Source of the DNA: Zingiber officinale
Lineage: Eukaryota; Streptophyta; Magnoliopsida; Zingiberales; Zingiberaceae
Length of the DNA stretch: 64,000 nucleotides
Assembly (NCBI RefSeq): GCF_018446385.1
Contig: NW_024589898.1
Location: 744,001-808,000, forward strand
Reading direction: 5' to 3'
The position numbers and the translations under genes are program-made. Below are positions 12,382 to 23,086 of the stretch, one piece after another (positions within the stretch are counted from its first letter, which is position 1; every line of letters starts with the position of its first letter). Below the pieces are notes generated by a model, which was not told the origin of the DNA, did not search any database, and saw only the letters and a list, made by a program, of their open reading frames with translations.

Positions 12382-12888
12382 TAGAGGCGTAATCGAGCCG
12401 AGTCAAGCCGAACTCTTAAATATTTAAGTTTAGCTCATTTATAATTGAGTCGAGCTCGAGCTTTATTTAACGAATATATTCATGGCTCACGAACTTATTT
12501 GAATTTTTGTCGAGCCTAAACAAGTTTAATAAATATAAATTATAAATTTAAATATTCATTAAAAATTAAATTATATATATTAAATAAAACTATAATATTC
12601 TTATTAAAATTTATAATTTTATTCTAATAAATAAATTTAATATATTTGTCTATATATTTCATAAATAGAGTATAAAATTTATAAATTTAATATTAAAGTT
12701 ATTATTATTTTTATTTAAAAATTAATTCATGAGTTTAACGAATATGTTCACGAGCTAACGAACCGAATATTGTGAATTTTGAGCTTAGTTTGTTTAGTTT
12801 AACGAGCCTTATTAAACGAGTTCAAACGAACTTTTATCGAATCGATATTCGAATAGCTCATGAGTGGCTTGATTCATTTACACCTCTA
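12382..12888. mobile_element. hAT-like MITE, 507 bp
   Basis: The ends are imperfect inverted repeats: left TAGAGGCGTAATCGAGCC, right (read inverted) TAGAGGTGTAAATGAATC. The TAGRGGYG start is typical of hAT termini. It is flanked by an exact 8-bp direct repeat CTTAAATT at 12374-12381 and 12889-12896, the target-duplication length of the hAT superfamily. The interior is AT-rich and non-coding, with many GAGCC/CGAAC motifs, so it depends on a transposase made elsewhere. Confidence 0.85.
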
Positions 12889-13205
12889 CTTAAATTGATA
12901 AAATTGATCCATGTTAATCAGTGATGATTGTAGATAACTTATAATTAATGAGGGAAAATATATTTTCCAAAATCGTTTAGGTCTAAAAGAAAGAAAGATT
13001 GAATTGAGGGTATAAAATATATTTAAACATATTTTGAGGTTGAATTGAAAAAGAGGAGGGCGTGTAATTAAGGAGGGCAAATTAAATACAGAGAGATAAT
13101 TTTTCAAAATTAAGGGCCATTATGATTCTCATATTTCTATGCATGGGAATAATGAGGAATTTAATTAAGGACTAATTAATAATTTATTAGGTGTAAATAT
13201 CATTA

Positions 13206-13379
13206 GAGTAAATCTTGTTGGTCAGAATCTAGCCAGCTAGAAATCTCTATCTCCCAATCAAAATGCATGCATGAATATGCATATAATTAATGTGGCTATA
13301 TGAAATTACTAAAATACTCATGCATATATATGCATGCATATATTCTAGCTGACCAGATTCTGATCATTTAGCAATATCC
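13206..13379. mobile_element. Mutator-like MITE, 174 bp
   Basis: Nearly the whole element is a fold-back. The left arm contains GGTCAGAATCTAGCCAGCTA, and the right arm is its imperfect inverse (TTCTAGCTGACCAGATTCTG). It is bounded by an exact 9-bp direct repeat ATATCATTA at 13197-13205 and 13380-13388, the duplication length of Mutator-like elements. The loop is rich in ATGCATGCATAT. It is non-coding. Confidence 0.85.
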
Positions 13380-13388
13380 ATATCATTA

Positions 13389-14184
13389 ATAATACCTAAT
13401 CATTTTTCTAGCTAGTAAGATTCATTTTCAAACGGTGAAATTTCTGGCCATTTAGATTTATCGAAAAATTAAATCATCCAAGATATAGTTACATAGAAAT
13501 TAAATAAATTGAAATTGAGACAATTAACCAGAATGTAGTGGGATTGTTATCGCCTTTGTACGTCGTCCATATGATTCCCAAGGATGGCGACGGCACGGGG
13601 AAGCAGAAGCATGGTGGGCGCCGAATTCTCCTCACCAATATAGGAAGTGGGAGTTCTATTAGAATGCCTAAACTTTCAAACCATAACTTATATATAGCCA
13701 TCAATTCTTAATTTTATTATCAGTCTATAAATAAATAATGACGGATTAACGGATTTACATATTTAAACCCTATATATTTATGAAATAACGCAAACCCTCA
13801 ATTACATCAATTAATGAGTTTGATTAACGTAAACCTGGGTACTTACAAATAACAGATACAAGCCCACCTAATAAAGAGATAAACCTCATATCCAATAACA
13901 TAAATCCTCAATGCCCATTAGATCACTTAATGAAATAAATCGGTATGCTTATATGGTTGTGTTTGGTTAAGCGTAATGTAATCTAACTTAGAATGTAATT
14001 TAATTTGTAATATAATATAATGTAATGTTGATTACATTACTATGTTTGATAATGTAATATATGTAATCTTTGATTATAAGGATGATTATATTATGTTATT
14101 TGGTGTCAAATATTTTTTATAAGTAATGTAATTCATATTATTATAAAATGATAAAAATATCATGCGACCTCTGTCAGAGGTGAC
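13389..14184. other. Spacer with a weak unknown segment and the left half of an interrupted older repeat
   Basis: Around 13489-13704 an open frame exists on the minus strand, but I recognise nothing in it. From about 13965 to 14184 the sequence starts TGTGTTTGGTTAAGCG and is dense in GTAATGTAATC and GATTACATTAC motifs, as in many plant MITE families. Similar AT-rich GTAATRTAAT material resumes after the LTR element, at about 27930-28140. Positions 14180-14184 (GTGAC) are the left target duplication of the next element. Confidence 0.45.
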
Positions 14185-15286
14185 TGTTGGTGCGGTTAGC
14201 ACTAACGATCTAACTCGGGTTTTGATGAATGACAAAGTAGGTTAAGTTAGTTTCATTGTTATCTAACACTCTGATCAAGTGTGCAGGTGAAGCCCCATAC
14301 AGGTCGAAGGGCTGACCGAATGTCTGGCACGAAGCCTAGCTAGGTCGACAGGCTGACCGGATAGCTGGCAGCCTGGCACGAAGTCCAAACAGGTCGATGG
14401 GCTGACCGGACGTTTGACATGAAGTCCAGCTAGGTCAAATGGTCGACCAGATAGCTAGCATGAAGTCCAGACAGGTCGAAAGGCTAACCGAACGTCTGGC
14501 AGATAAGTGGAGATAAGTCACTGGAGGGGAGTGATTGTTAGGGCGTGTTCCCCGAAGAGAATATTAGACGTCGATCCAACTTAGATCCATTTTGAAAATC
14601 TAAGGTGAGATCGTGACTAGATTCCGGTCTCGAGGAGATGAAATCTAATTATTACTTTTATTACTCTTATAACTTAACTGTACTAACACTCTGTTTTGCA
14701 GGATATATAATATACATTTGCCTCTGGACTAACGTTTTCTTGCAGGAAGGAGATTGCTGGAAAACAAGGGTACAGGCGCCCGGAAGGGATCCGAGCACCC
14801 GGAGGCAAGTTTTGTCCTCCAACACGCGTCGCCACGTGGAGATTCATGTGTGGACGGGCTACGTCACACTCCAAGCGCCCGGAAGGGATCCAGACGCCCT
14901 GAGCCACCTATATAAGGAGGGTGAAGCCCTGGAGCAAAGCACAACGAACAGAAGATCTTCCATTGCTTGCTCTGTTGTGCTCCTGGGATGCTACGACCGA
15001 CAAAGTGTTGTTTTCCTTTTTCCTTTTTATTGTTGGTATTTCTTTTTCTTAAAAGCAGTTATGTACTTTACTATTGGAATATTTTTTGAACTGCTAGTGG
15101 ATTGCCCAACGAAAGCACTCGACGAGTGCGGGCCTTGGAATAGGAGTCGACTAAGGCTCCGAACCAAGTAAAAAATTACTTGTGTTAGCGTTGCTTTAAT
15201 TTTACTTTTTCCGCTGCGTACTCAATATTCTTTTCGACGTTTTAAATCGATATTCACCCCCCTCTATCAAATTACACGATCCAACA
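14185..15286 (+). repeat. 5' LTR of the non-autonomous element
   Basis: 1102 bp, TGTTGG...CCAACA. Near 14285-14500 it has tandem units of about 40 bp built on GTCCAGACAGGTCGAAGGGC. A TATA-like CTATATAAGG at about 14908 probably marks the transcription start region. Short GCGCCCGGAAGGGATCC motifs repeat just upstream. Confidence 0.9.
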
Positions 15287-15300
15287 AGTGGTATCAGAGC
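15287..15300 (+). promoter_or_regulatory. Primer-binding site (tRNA-Met type)
   Basis: TGGTATCAGAGC at 15289-15300, two bases after the LTR end, complements the 3' end of plant initiator tRNA-Met, the usual primer of copia-type elements. Confidence 0.9.
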
Positions 15301-15615
15301 GGGTACCTCTCTGAATTGGTGCGACCATCAATCAAGCAAGGGGGATTCTTTTTAAAAAAGTAAAATAGATATCGTTTGGGTGAGCGAGCGCCTTCCGTTT
15401 TTTCCCTTCAAAACTATTTTTGAAATCTTCATTTTCATCTTTTCACCATTGGTCGGTATTAGTGAAATATCGCATTTTCAAACATTTGTAATAATATTTT
15501 TTTAAATATTTTATTATTAAAAAAAATTCCATGCATATTTCTTTATCTCCCACACTGCTTACCCCAAGACAAAATCTTGGAAATTGTTTCTTGTTTATTT
15601 TTTTTGCATTTACCA

Positions 15616-16792
15616 ATGTCTATTCAAGAAGGACAAAGCATCCACGAACCACCACCATACGATCAAGAAAATTTCAACTATTGGAGGCGAAGAATGGAAT
15701 GTTTCTTAGAAAGTCTAAACTTTGATTATTTCCTGATATTGAGAAAACCTTTTCAGGACTCAGAACTAAACAAAAATTTAAGTAAAATTATTTGTAATGT
15801 TTTACCTAACCATGTTTTATGTAGACTAGAAAAGTACAAGAATGCACATGAGCTTTAGGCCCAATTGATAAAGCTTCATGAGGAGCCGATGGAACTAGAA
15901 GATCAAGTCAAAATCAAATCTGGACTCGAGTCAAATCCAATCAAAAAGCCTATTGAATTAGGAGTTGCGCTCAATGTTAGTAATATTTATCAAAATACCC
16001 CCTACTACTAGTAGTTTAAAAAACATGCATGTTAATATTTCTGAAAATATACGTGAAAATAGTGTATTTGATAATACATGCAAAAATAACCCTAGGATAT
16101 TATCTGATAAAATAAATCTAATTAATTTAGAAAATTCAGAAAATCTGAAAATAATTAATAACCCTAAAAATTCAAATGATAACCAAATCAATTTGAATGA
16201 CTCCACCTCTAAGAAAAATTCAACTAATAATATTAAAAATATTATTGTACACAAAAATTTAAATAAATTAACAAATTTAGAAAAGTTAAATATTAAGAGC
16301 TCAAATTTAAACTTACATAACTCTGAAAATTCAAATGATAGTGATAACAAGGTCAATATTGATCTAGATAAAATTAATAAATTTCTTAATAAATTATTTA
16401 ATAATCTAGATAATATCAATCTAGAAAATCCTATCCAAACCCAAGATAATATAATTAACAAAAAATTAAATTTTAAAGACAAGACTAATCTAATAAATTC
16501 AACTAATCATATCAAAGGCAAGGAAAATATAAAGATAAAATCAAACACTTTGACAAAATCAAAACTAAATTTAACAAATTTAAATGTTAAAGATAACATG
16601 TTAAACAAAGATAGTCTAGAAAATTCAAGATTAACAATTAATAAAAGGTTAAAAAATAAACCTTTAAAGAAATATAATTCAAACAATTCAATAAATTCAA
16701 AATTAAAAATTAATAAAAACTTAAACATTAAATACACTCTTTTAAAGAAGGACAATTTGACCAATTCAATTAATTCAAAATTAAAAACTTAA
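15616..16792 (+). pseudogene. gag remnant followed by Asn/Lys-rich low-complexity coding-like region
   Basis: From the ATG at 15616 the reading MSIQEGQSIHEPPPYDQENF, then YWRRRMECFLESLNFDY, resembles the N-terminus of copia gag proteins (DUF4219-like, with the N-Y-x-x-W-R-x-R-M-E motif). Further on, 15965-16792 is an open stretch of about 275 residues made almost only of Asn, Leu, Lys, Ile and Ser, with recurring NSKLKINKNL-like pieces. It is part of the fossil LTR element and broken; I make no claim that it yields protein. The low-complexity part may simply be drifted AT-rich repeat DNA. Confidence 0.65.
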
Positions 16793-17445
16793 ATTTAAAG
16801 TTACAAATTAAACATTAAATCTTAACCAAAACTAAAACCTAAATCAGATCAATAATTCAGGGAGAGACTCCAGAATAGCTGACACCTCCAAAACAAACCT
16901 ACCCGATATGGTAATCACCGTCAGAGTAATTAGGGCTAGTTCAAAGGGATAATAGTTTAATTTGACCAACGGTACTAGTGAAGTTTTGGATGATAGTACG
17001 TTAGGGAAGCTCTGTATATGCATGTCTAGGAAGATATGACTTCGATCTGGTGCATTTGGCTTAGTGGAACTAACTGAAGCTACCCTTTACAGATCCTAAC
17101 TAGTTAGACCAAAATTTTATATTAAGTTCAGTGGATAGGATTATTTGGAAAACCTCAAAGGTATGGTTACTCTAATGATGTCCAAGTGACTCACCATAGC
17201 CCAAAATGTAAAATATCGTAACTAATTAATAATAATAATAATAAAATATTAAACGGGCAATTAGCTTTATCGAAATTTTTAGGAATTTTCTAAGGATTTT
17301 TCGGAGCGTGTATGACGAGTTTAAGGGGATCAACTATTGGGCCACGGAAAAGTTTGTTTAGGCTACCCCATTTAAATGAGGAAAAATTTTGTTTTACTTT
17401 TATTTTTCCTTTTCTTTTCTTCTTTTCCCCCGCCGCGTGCCCTAA

Positions 17446-17831
17446 CACCCTGTTTGGAAATAACTTAAGTCATGGAATTGAATTGAATTCCATTATGAAT
17501 TGAATTCCATAAGGAATTGAATTCAATTCTCATGTTTGGAATGAAATGCAACTTAAGTTATGGAATTCTTATGTTTATACCATTTTATCCTTCTCTCTTT
17601 TTTCTTTTCTTTTTTTACAAAGAAGAGAGAATGAGGGCACAATGGACATAATATGGAGAATTGAATTCCCTATATAAATCACACATAAAGAGGTGTGATT
17701 TACTTTTGCCTTGTTTGATGGAATTGGAATTGAATTCCATATCAATTCTTAGCTAAAAAAATCATTCCAAAGTATGAAATTCAATTCCAATTCTAAAAGG
17801 AATTGAATTCCATATCATTCCAAACAGGCTG
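17446..17831. mobile_element. Tourist-type (PIF/Harbinger) MITE, 386 bp
   Basis: Inverted ends CACCCTGTTTGGAA and (inverted right end) CAGCCTGTTTGGAA are flanked by TAA on both sides (17443-17445, 17832-17834). The 3-bp TAA duplication and the TGTTTGG core are the signature of Tourist/PIF-Harbinger MITEs. The interior repeats GGAATTGAATTC palindromes many times. Confidence 0.88.
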
Positions 17832-20190
17832 TAAGCCTTTCCCCGCCGCCAACTTCTCCCGATCTCTTCCGTCTCTGCCCAAGCACCGACGACCTCAACA
17901 CCCAGATCCGCGATCGGTTAGCCTCTTCTTTTCACCTTCTCCATCTCGCGCCGAAAACCCTCCTCTCGATCCCTTCCTTCTACCTTAGCGCCGACCTAGT
18001 TTCACGACTACCACTTGATCGCCCCGCAGTTATCCTCGTCGAGTCGCGCCGCTCCGATCACCTGACACAGGCGCCCCTTCGCGTGAGGCCAATCGGCGAT
18101 GCCACAACCACCGCATCTTAGTCTCCTCCGATCTTCATCGCCGACCTACCTTCCTCCTAGAGCGTCGTCGCCTCCTCTCTGCCCTCTTCCAATCTTGAGG
18201 TTGATTTTTTGCCGGCACAAAGCCACCATCGCGTACCCTAGCGACACTGTTTCCACCAGAGGGCAAAGTTTTCTTCAACTCTGTTGCGGGACTTTGTGGC
18301 ATCGTCGATCACCGACGCCGGCCAAGGCGTAACTGTTGGACGCCACCCATCAAGCCACGAGAAGGAACAGTACGCCCTCTCCATCTCCATTTTCCCTTGT
18401 TATTGAACATAATTCCCTCTATTGGTCTGAATTGCAATCAACCGATGTTGTTCTCCATTTACAGAGGGTTGCAGGTTCAATCAGAAGCATCATTACTCTG
18501 TTGATTTTGGGCTGGCAAGTGTTGAGATGGAGTACTTGACAGAGGGTAGTAGTTTTGCCTAATTCCTACCGTAACTTCTGACTTCTCTAATCGATAGTCA
18601 ACAGAGGTATTTCTAGAGTTGATTGAGTTACTAGAATTGATTAAGTTTAGCTTGGTATGAGTTGTTGGAGGTAAATATATTATTTTGTCTTAATGATACA
18701 AATTTATTAAAGGATTGGGTTAGTCCGAATAGTGGAATGGTTAGGGTTACTAGAGCTAACCCTAATTGACCTATGGATTATAATTTGTGGGTTAATCAAT
18801 AGTTCGGGTTAGTAATTATATCGATTAGGGTTGTCCTTAATCCGGTTAGGGAATTTTATTTAGTTATTTATCTCATATGATTTTAGCTAAATAAAAGGTA
18901 TATATATTGATTGATGTAGGACTTTGGTTCGAGACGGGCATCTCGACGTAGGATCCATCGGATTGATCTTCTATTGAGGCGGGTACTTTGGACTTATCTC
19001 TTGATATAGTCATGTTAGATATGCATAATAGTATATTTATAGTGGTAATGATTATGTTTGCATCTGCTTTGATATGCCACTATCTGATTCCTGTTGTCTT
19101 CCTATATTCTTATCTGTTATGCATTCCTATTTATATTTTTCTTGATTGCCGCCATGTGTATCCCTGTTCATAGAAATAGTCACTTACATTGCCTACTGTG
19201 TAGTAGTCTTGTTGTTGGTCATATCTGATTTGTGTACTTAGGTTTTGATACCTAGACCATCGTATGATTTATTTCCTTTTTGTGTATTTTATATGGAGGG
19301 TATACGGTCTGTATCTACATGTTTAGTGTCATACACCATCTTGCATGATTGCATGCTGGTGATGTTAAGCTCTATTATTGTTGAGCGCATCGCCAGCTAG
19401 TGATCTGCACACACAACCACTCGTGAGTTAGTGGTACATCAGGCAGGGTGTGTGCAGTTTGCTCTGTCAGGGCTCCGCTGGTCCACTCCTGGGTAGCGAT
19501 GACTGCAGCGTGTAGCGGACAGGGATCCTTCCCCTATGATACAGGGAGATGAGAGCTTAGGCTCTCCCACTATGTTTGGGGTAGGATGATAAGTGTACTC
19601 CAACAGCATCCTGTCCACTCGGTCACTCATTAGCAGTGATGGTAGAGTGCACAGTTGTCATAGCCCTACCCACTCAGTCTCACCATCGCGTGTGCGATGG
19701 CTGACTGGCATCAGGGGTGACACATGTCATTTTTGTACCATATGCATAGATTGCATTTATTGTCTGTGATTGCTGCATTTTGGATGCTGCATTTTGGATG
19801 CTGCATTTGTTTGGGTTGCATATGTTTGACATGCATATAGGTGACATTTTGTATTTAGTTTGGCGATCCTTATATTCAGATAGGAGGTCCTGGTGAGTAT
19901 AGTTTTCTTCAGCCTTTTCAGTTTGCATTTCCTACCTTTATTCAGAAAACTGTACCACATGATGATTACCTTTAGGGCGCGTTTGGTTCGGGGTTATCCT
20001 TGATAACCTTGGTTATCCATCCAAGGTTATCAAGGATAGTCTTGTTTAGTATAAGTAATTGATGATTCCTAAGTCATGATGCATGACTGACACATCAGCA
20101 ATTTGGGCATATAAACCGGAATCACAAAACCTCAGAAAAGTGAGGTTTTCCTTGATTCCGGGGTTAACAAAAATTTTGAGACAAAATTAC

Positions 20191-21123
20191 CCGATGTCGA
20201 GGAGTACTCGTGTGTTGCCTTGTCGTCTTCGTCGTTGGAGGCCATCGAGAGCGCTTCGGTCAAGAGCAAGGGCCGAAGGTTGGCGCGTGCGTGGAGGCGC
20301 TTGGGGCGTCGTCCCCGGAGTTGAAACGGGCTGCGACGGTGGGGATACGGCTCGTGGCGAAGCACCGGTCAAACTTCCGTGCGCTGATCAAGGCATCGGG
20401 GTCCATTCCGGCGCTGGTGCCTCTGCTGAAGAGCATCGCCCCTGCGACGCAGGAGAGCGCGGTGACGGCGCTTCTGAATCTCTCGCTGGAGGAGGAGAAC
20501 AAGAAGCTCATCACTACCGCGGGGGCTAAGCAGAATGTTGCATGCGCACTGCTTAGCCTATCGATGATCGAGGAGAACCGGGGGGCAATCGGTGCCTGCG
20601 GGGTGATTCCGTCACTGGTGTCTCTGCTCGTGAGCGATTCGAGCTGGGGAAAAAATGATTCCCTAACCACGCTGTACAAGCTGTGCTCAGTCTGGCGGAA
20701 CAAGGAAAGGGCTATCAGCACGGGGGCGGTGCCTCCACTGGTAGGGCTGGTGGGGGAACGCAGCGGCGGCATAGCCGAGAAGGTGTTGGTGGTGCTAGGA
20801 AGCTTGGTTGCGGTGCCGGAGGATAAAGATGCGGTGGCGGAAGCGGGAGGGATCCCGGTGCTGGTCGAGGCAATGGAAACCGGACCAACAGCTGGGAGAG
20901 AGTTCGTCGTGCACGTGCTGCTGCAGCTCGCCGCCGAAAGTCCCCATATCCAAAGGTTTCTCTTGGGAGAAGGTGCAATCCCACCATTGGTTGAGCTTTC
21001 ACAGGTTGGCTCATCACGAGCTAAGCGCAAGGTCTGTCCATGGCTTACTTTTTGTTCTTCTTTTCTCAATTTTCTACTAACCACACAACCACCGGCTTGT
21101 TTCTTCATGCAATTCCTTCGCAG
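20191..21123 (+). pseudogene. Captured fragment of a plant U-box/ARM-repeat (PUB) gene with retained intron
   Basis: The fragment begins DVEEYSCVALSSSSLEAIES and continues into armadillo repeats (VEALGASSPELKRAATVGIR, PALVPLLKSIAPATQESAVT, ENRGAIGACGVIPSLVSLLV, VGERSGGIAEKVLVVLGSLV), as in PUB4-like ubiquitin ligases. The U-box domain itself is absent. Near 20288 one base is missing relative to the expected reading, shifting the frame. About 15 residues expected between LITTAGA and KQNVACALL are deleted in frame. The exon ends at 21031 and is followed by a 92-bp GT-AG intron (21032-21123), showing the source was genomic DNA, not a cDNA copy. An open frame of 343 residues (20210-21241) runs through the ARM part and the intron into the second captured gene's leader. 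It is probably not functional. Confidence 0.85.
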
Positions 21124-21231
21124 GCAGCCATCAGCAATGGCAATAGCAGGAAATCAGTTCCTTCTAGATTCCAGCGGCGCCATTAAATATTCCATCTCCT
21201 TGGACCTTTCGTCGCTCATCAGCCATCAGCA

Positions 21232-22181
21232 ATGGCAATAGCTTCTTCATGTTCCAGTGCAACTTCATTCTTGCACTTCTCGTTTTCCCTTTCCCTCTCT
21301 CTTCTCTTCTTCTCCGCAACGTCGTCAACTGACACAATCTACGCTGAAAGTTCTCTGTCCGGCAACCAGACCATCAACTCCGGAGGCGGCAGGCTCGTGC
21401 TTGGCTTTTTCACGCCACCAGGCAGCACTGGCACGACCTCCTTCAACTACTACATCGGCATCTGGTACGATACGATTTCTGTAGTCACCCCAGTATGGGT
21501 GGCCAACAGAGCCACTCCAGTCACCGACCCAACCGCGTCGGAGCTTAAGATCTCTGACGATGGCAATCTCATCTTCCTCAACCAGTTCAAATCCATCATA
21601 TGGTCGACCAACGTCACCACCATCCCATCCTCCAACTCCATAATCGTCGCGGTCATCCTTGACACGGGTAATCTCCAGCTCAGGGATGAATCCAACTCCT
21701 CTCTCATCTTCTGGCAGAGCTTCGATCACCCCACCGACACTTGGCTTCCCGGCGCCAAGATCGGGTTCAACAAGCTCACCAGCATGCCTCAACGCCTCAC
21801 TTCCTGGAAGAGAACAAAGTTGATCCTTCTCCTGGACTCTTCACTCTCCAGAGCGATCCAATCGGCGCAACCTCTCAGTATTTGCTTTTCTGGAATTTGT
21901 CGAAGGAATATTGGGCCAGTGGAATCTGGGATGGACACGTCTTCACTTCTGTCCCGAAGATGAGCTAGAGAGGCATCGTCAACTTTGCTTTCATCAACAA
22001 CACCGAGGAGAGCTATTTCATCTACACTTCTAATGATCCCAACCTCAAGATTAGATTTGTCTTCGATTATGAGTACGGTCAGATGCTCGTTTTGACGTGG
22101 ATGGAGAATACACAATCATGGATGCTCTGCTGGGCTATTTGCGGGAGCTGCGGCACTAGAACAACTCCTCTTCGTCTACCA
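21232..22181 (+). pseudogene. Captured 5' part of a G-type lectin S-receptor-like kinase gene
   Basis: From ATG 21232, a signal peptide (residues about 1-33) is followed by a B-lectin domain (YYIGIWYDTISVVTPVWVAN, then SELKISDDGNLIFLNQFKSI and FWQSFDHPTDTWLPGAKIG). This is the extracellular start of S-domain receptor kinases such as the At2g19130 type. The first frame is open for 243 residues. Near 21815 homology moves to another frame (DPSPGLFTLQSDPIGATSQY), a frameshift, and a TAG at 21966-21968 follows. Homology to the S-locus glycoprotein domain goes on to about 22140 (NPNLKIRFVFDYEYGQMLVL). The PAN, membrane and kinase parts are missing. At most a short secreted lectin-like product is possible. 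Confidence 0.85.
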
Positions 22182-23086
22182 TAGCAGGCTAAAGATCAAT
22201 CGGTAACGTGAATCCCTGTAAAAGCATTAATACCTTTTACATAAAAAATTATCTATTTAATTAAAACTATCTAAAAATAAAAAAACATAAAATAATAAAC
22301 AAAAAAATCTAATTTTATTTATATATAAATATATATATCGCTATTAATAATATAATATTATCATTATTAAATCAAGGGTAATATGGTAAAATATCACGTT
22401 AGGTTATATACTAAAACCTCCAAACAAACAAGATTTTACTGGATTACCTAAATTGAACCAAACAACCAATAGTTATGTTTCATTCCCTATAACCTTGGTT
22501 ATGTGATTATTTGGTAATCACATAACTAAGGTTATGTGTCATAACTTGAACCAAACGCGCCCTTAGTTATATCTTATTATGCATGTCTATCTGGTATCAG
22601 CTGAGTTGTTGAACTCACCCCGTTGTTGATTATTCTTATTTCAGGTTGAAGTCGTCAGGAGATTCCAGTTGCTACTCCCCTTGCCATAAGGATTTTGCTT
22701 TGGTCTTTTGGTTTCTGTTTATGTGTTTAGAGCTATGTGTCAGACTTGTTCTGGTTTTGGTACTCTGGATTTTGTGTGGTTTGTCTTTGAGTAATGTACT
22801 GGTTGGGTTTTTGCTTGCTTAGTGGATTTGTACTTGCTATGTTTTGCTACGCGCCTGCCGATCGACAGAAGAGGTAAGTTTAGATGTTGTTTTTGCTTTC
22901 TTTTGTATTGTGGTGACAGCCGGAGGCTGTTTTGATATAAACTGCGTGGTTTGTATAGTATTTTTATTGTTATTGTTCCGGCCGTGTTGGCCGTGTATAA
23001 GTTGGTTGTATAAGTTTTAGATTGTCACCCGTACAGGGGAGATGCTGTCGAAATTTCTTCTAGCAGGGACTACCTTGGGCGTGACA

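Larger units (their letters stand above)
19975..22562. mobile_element. Pack-type PIF/Harbinger-like element carrying fragments of two host genes, 2588 bp
   Basis: The left end GGGCGCGTTTGGTTC and the inverted right end GGGCGCGTTTGGTTC match perfectly over 15 bp. Both are flanked by TTA (19972-19974, 22563-22565), the 3-bp duplication of PIF/Harbinger elements. Subterminal DNA repeats ATAACCTTGGTTAT-like inverted motifs. No transposase is present. Instead, 20191-21123 is a piece of a U-box/ARM-repeat gene including an intron, and about 21147-22181 is the 5' part of an S-domain receptor kinase gene. The element therefore moved, or was built, by capturing host DNA. It lies inside the gypsy solo LTR at 17207-23086. 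Confidence 0.85.
17207..23086 (+). mobile_element. Solo LTR of a Ty3/gypsy (chromovirus Tekay/Del-like) element, with two nested insertions
   Basis: It begins TGTAAAATATCG and ends GGGCGTGACA, so the termini are TGT...ACA. The flanking 5-mers are CAAAA (17202-17206) and CAGAA (23087-23091), a target duplication with one mismatch. Without its two insertions (17446-17831 and 19975-22562) it is about 2.9 kb. Near its 3' end it has the TGAGTTGTTGAACTCACCCC and TTCAGGTTGAAG motifs seen in long gypsy LTRs of this sort, comparable to the LTR at 52046-56137. No internal region is present, so it is a solo LTR left by recombination. Confidence 0.75.

Noticed and set aside
13489-13704. 71-residue minus-strand open frame
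   Set aside because: It is short, unrecognised and without splice or start context.
15958-16764. Phe/Leu-rich minus-strand open frames resembling membrane proteins
   Set aside because: They are the complement of the Asn/Lys-rich AT repeats; hydrophobicity follows from base composition.
17803-18540. Ser/Pro-rich open frames after the Tourist MITE
   Set aside because: They lie within the solo gypsy LTR in its pyrimidine-rich part, with no family resemblance.
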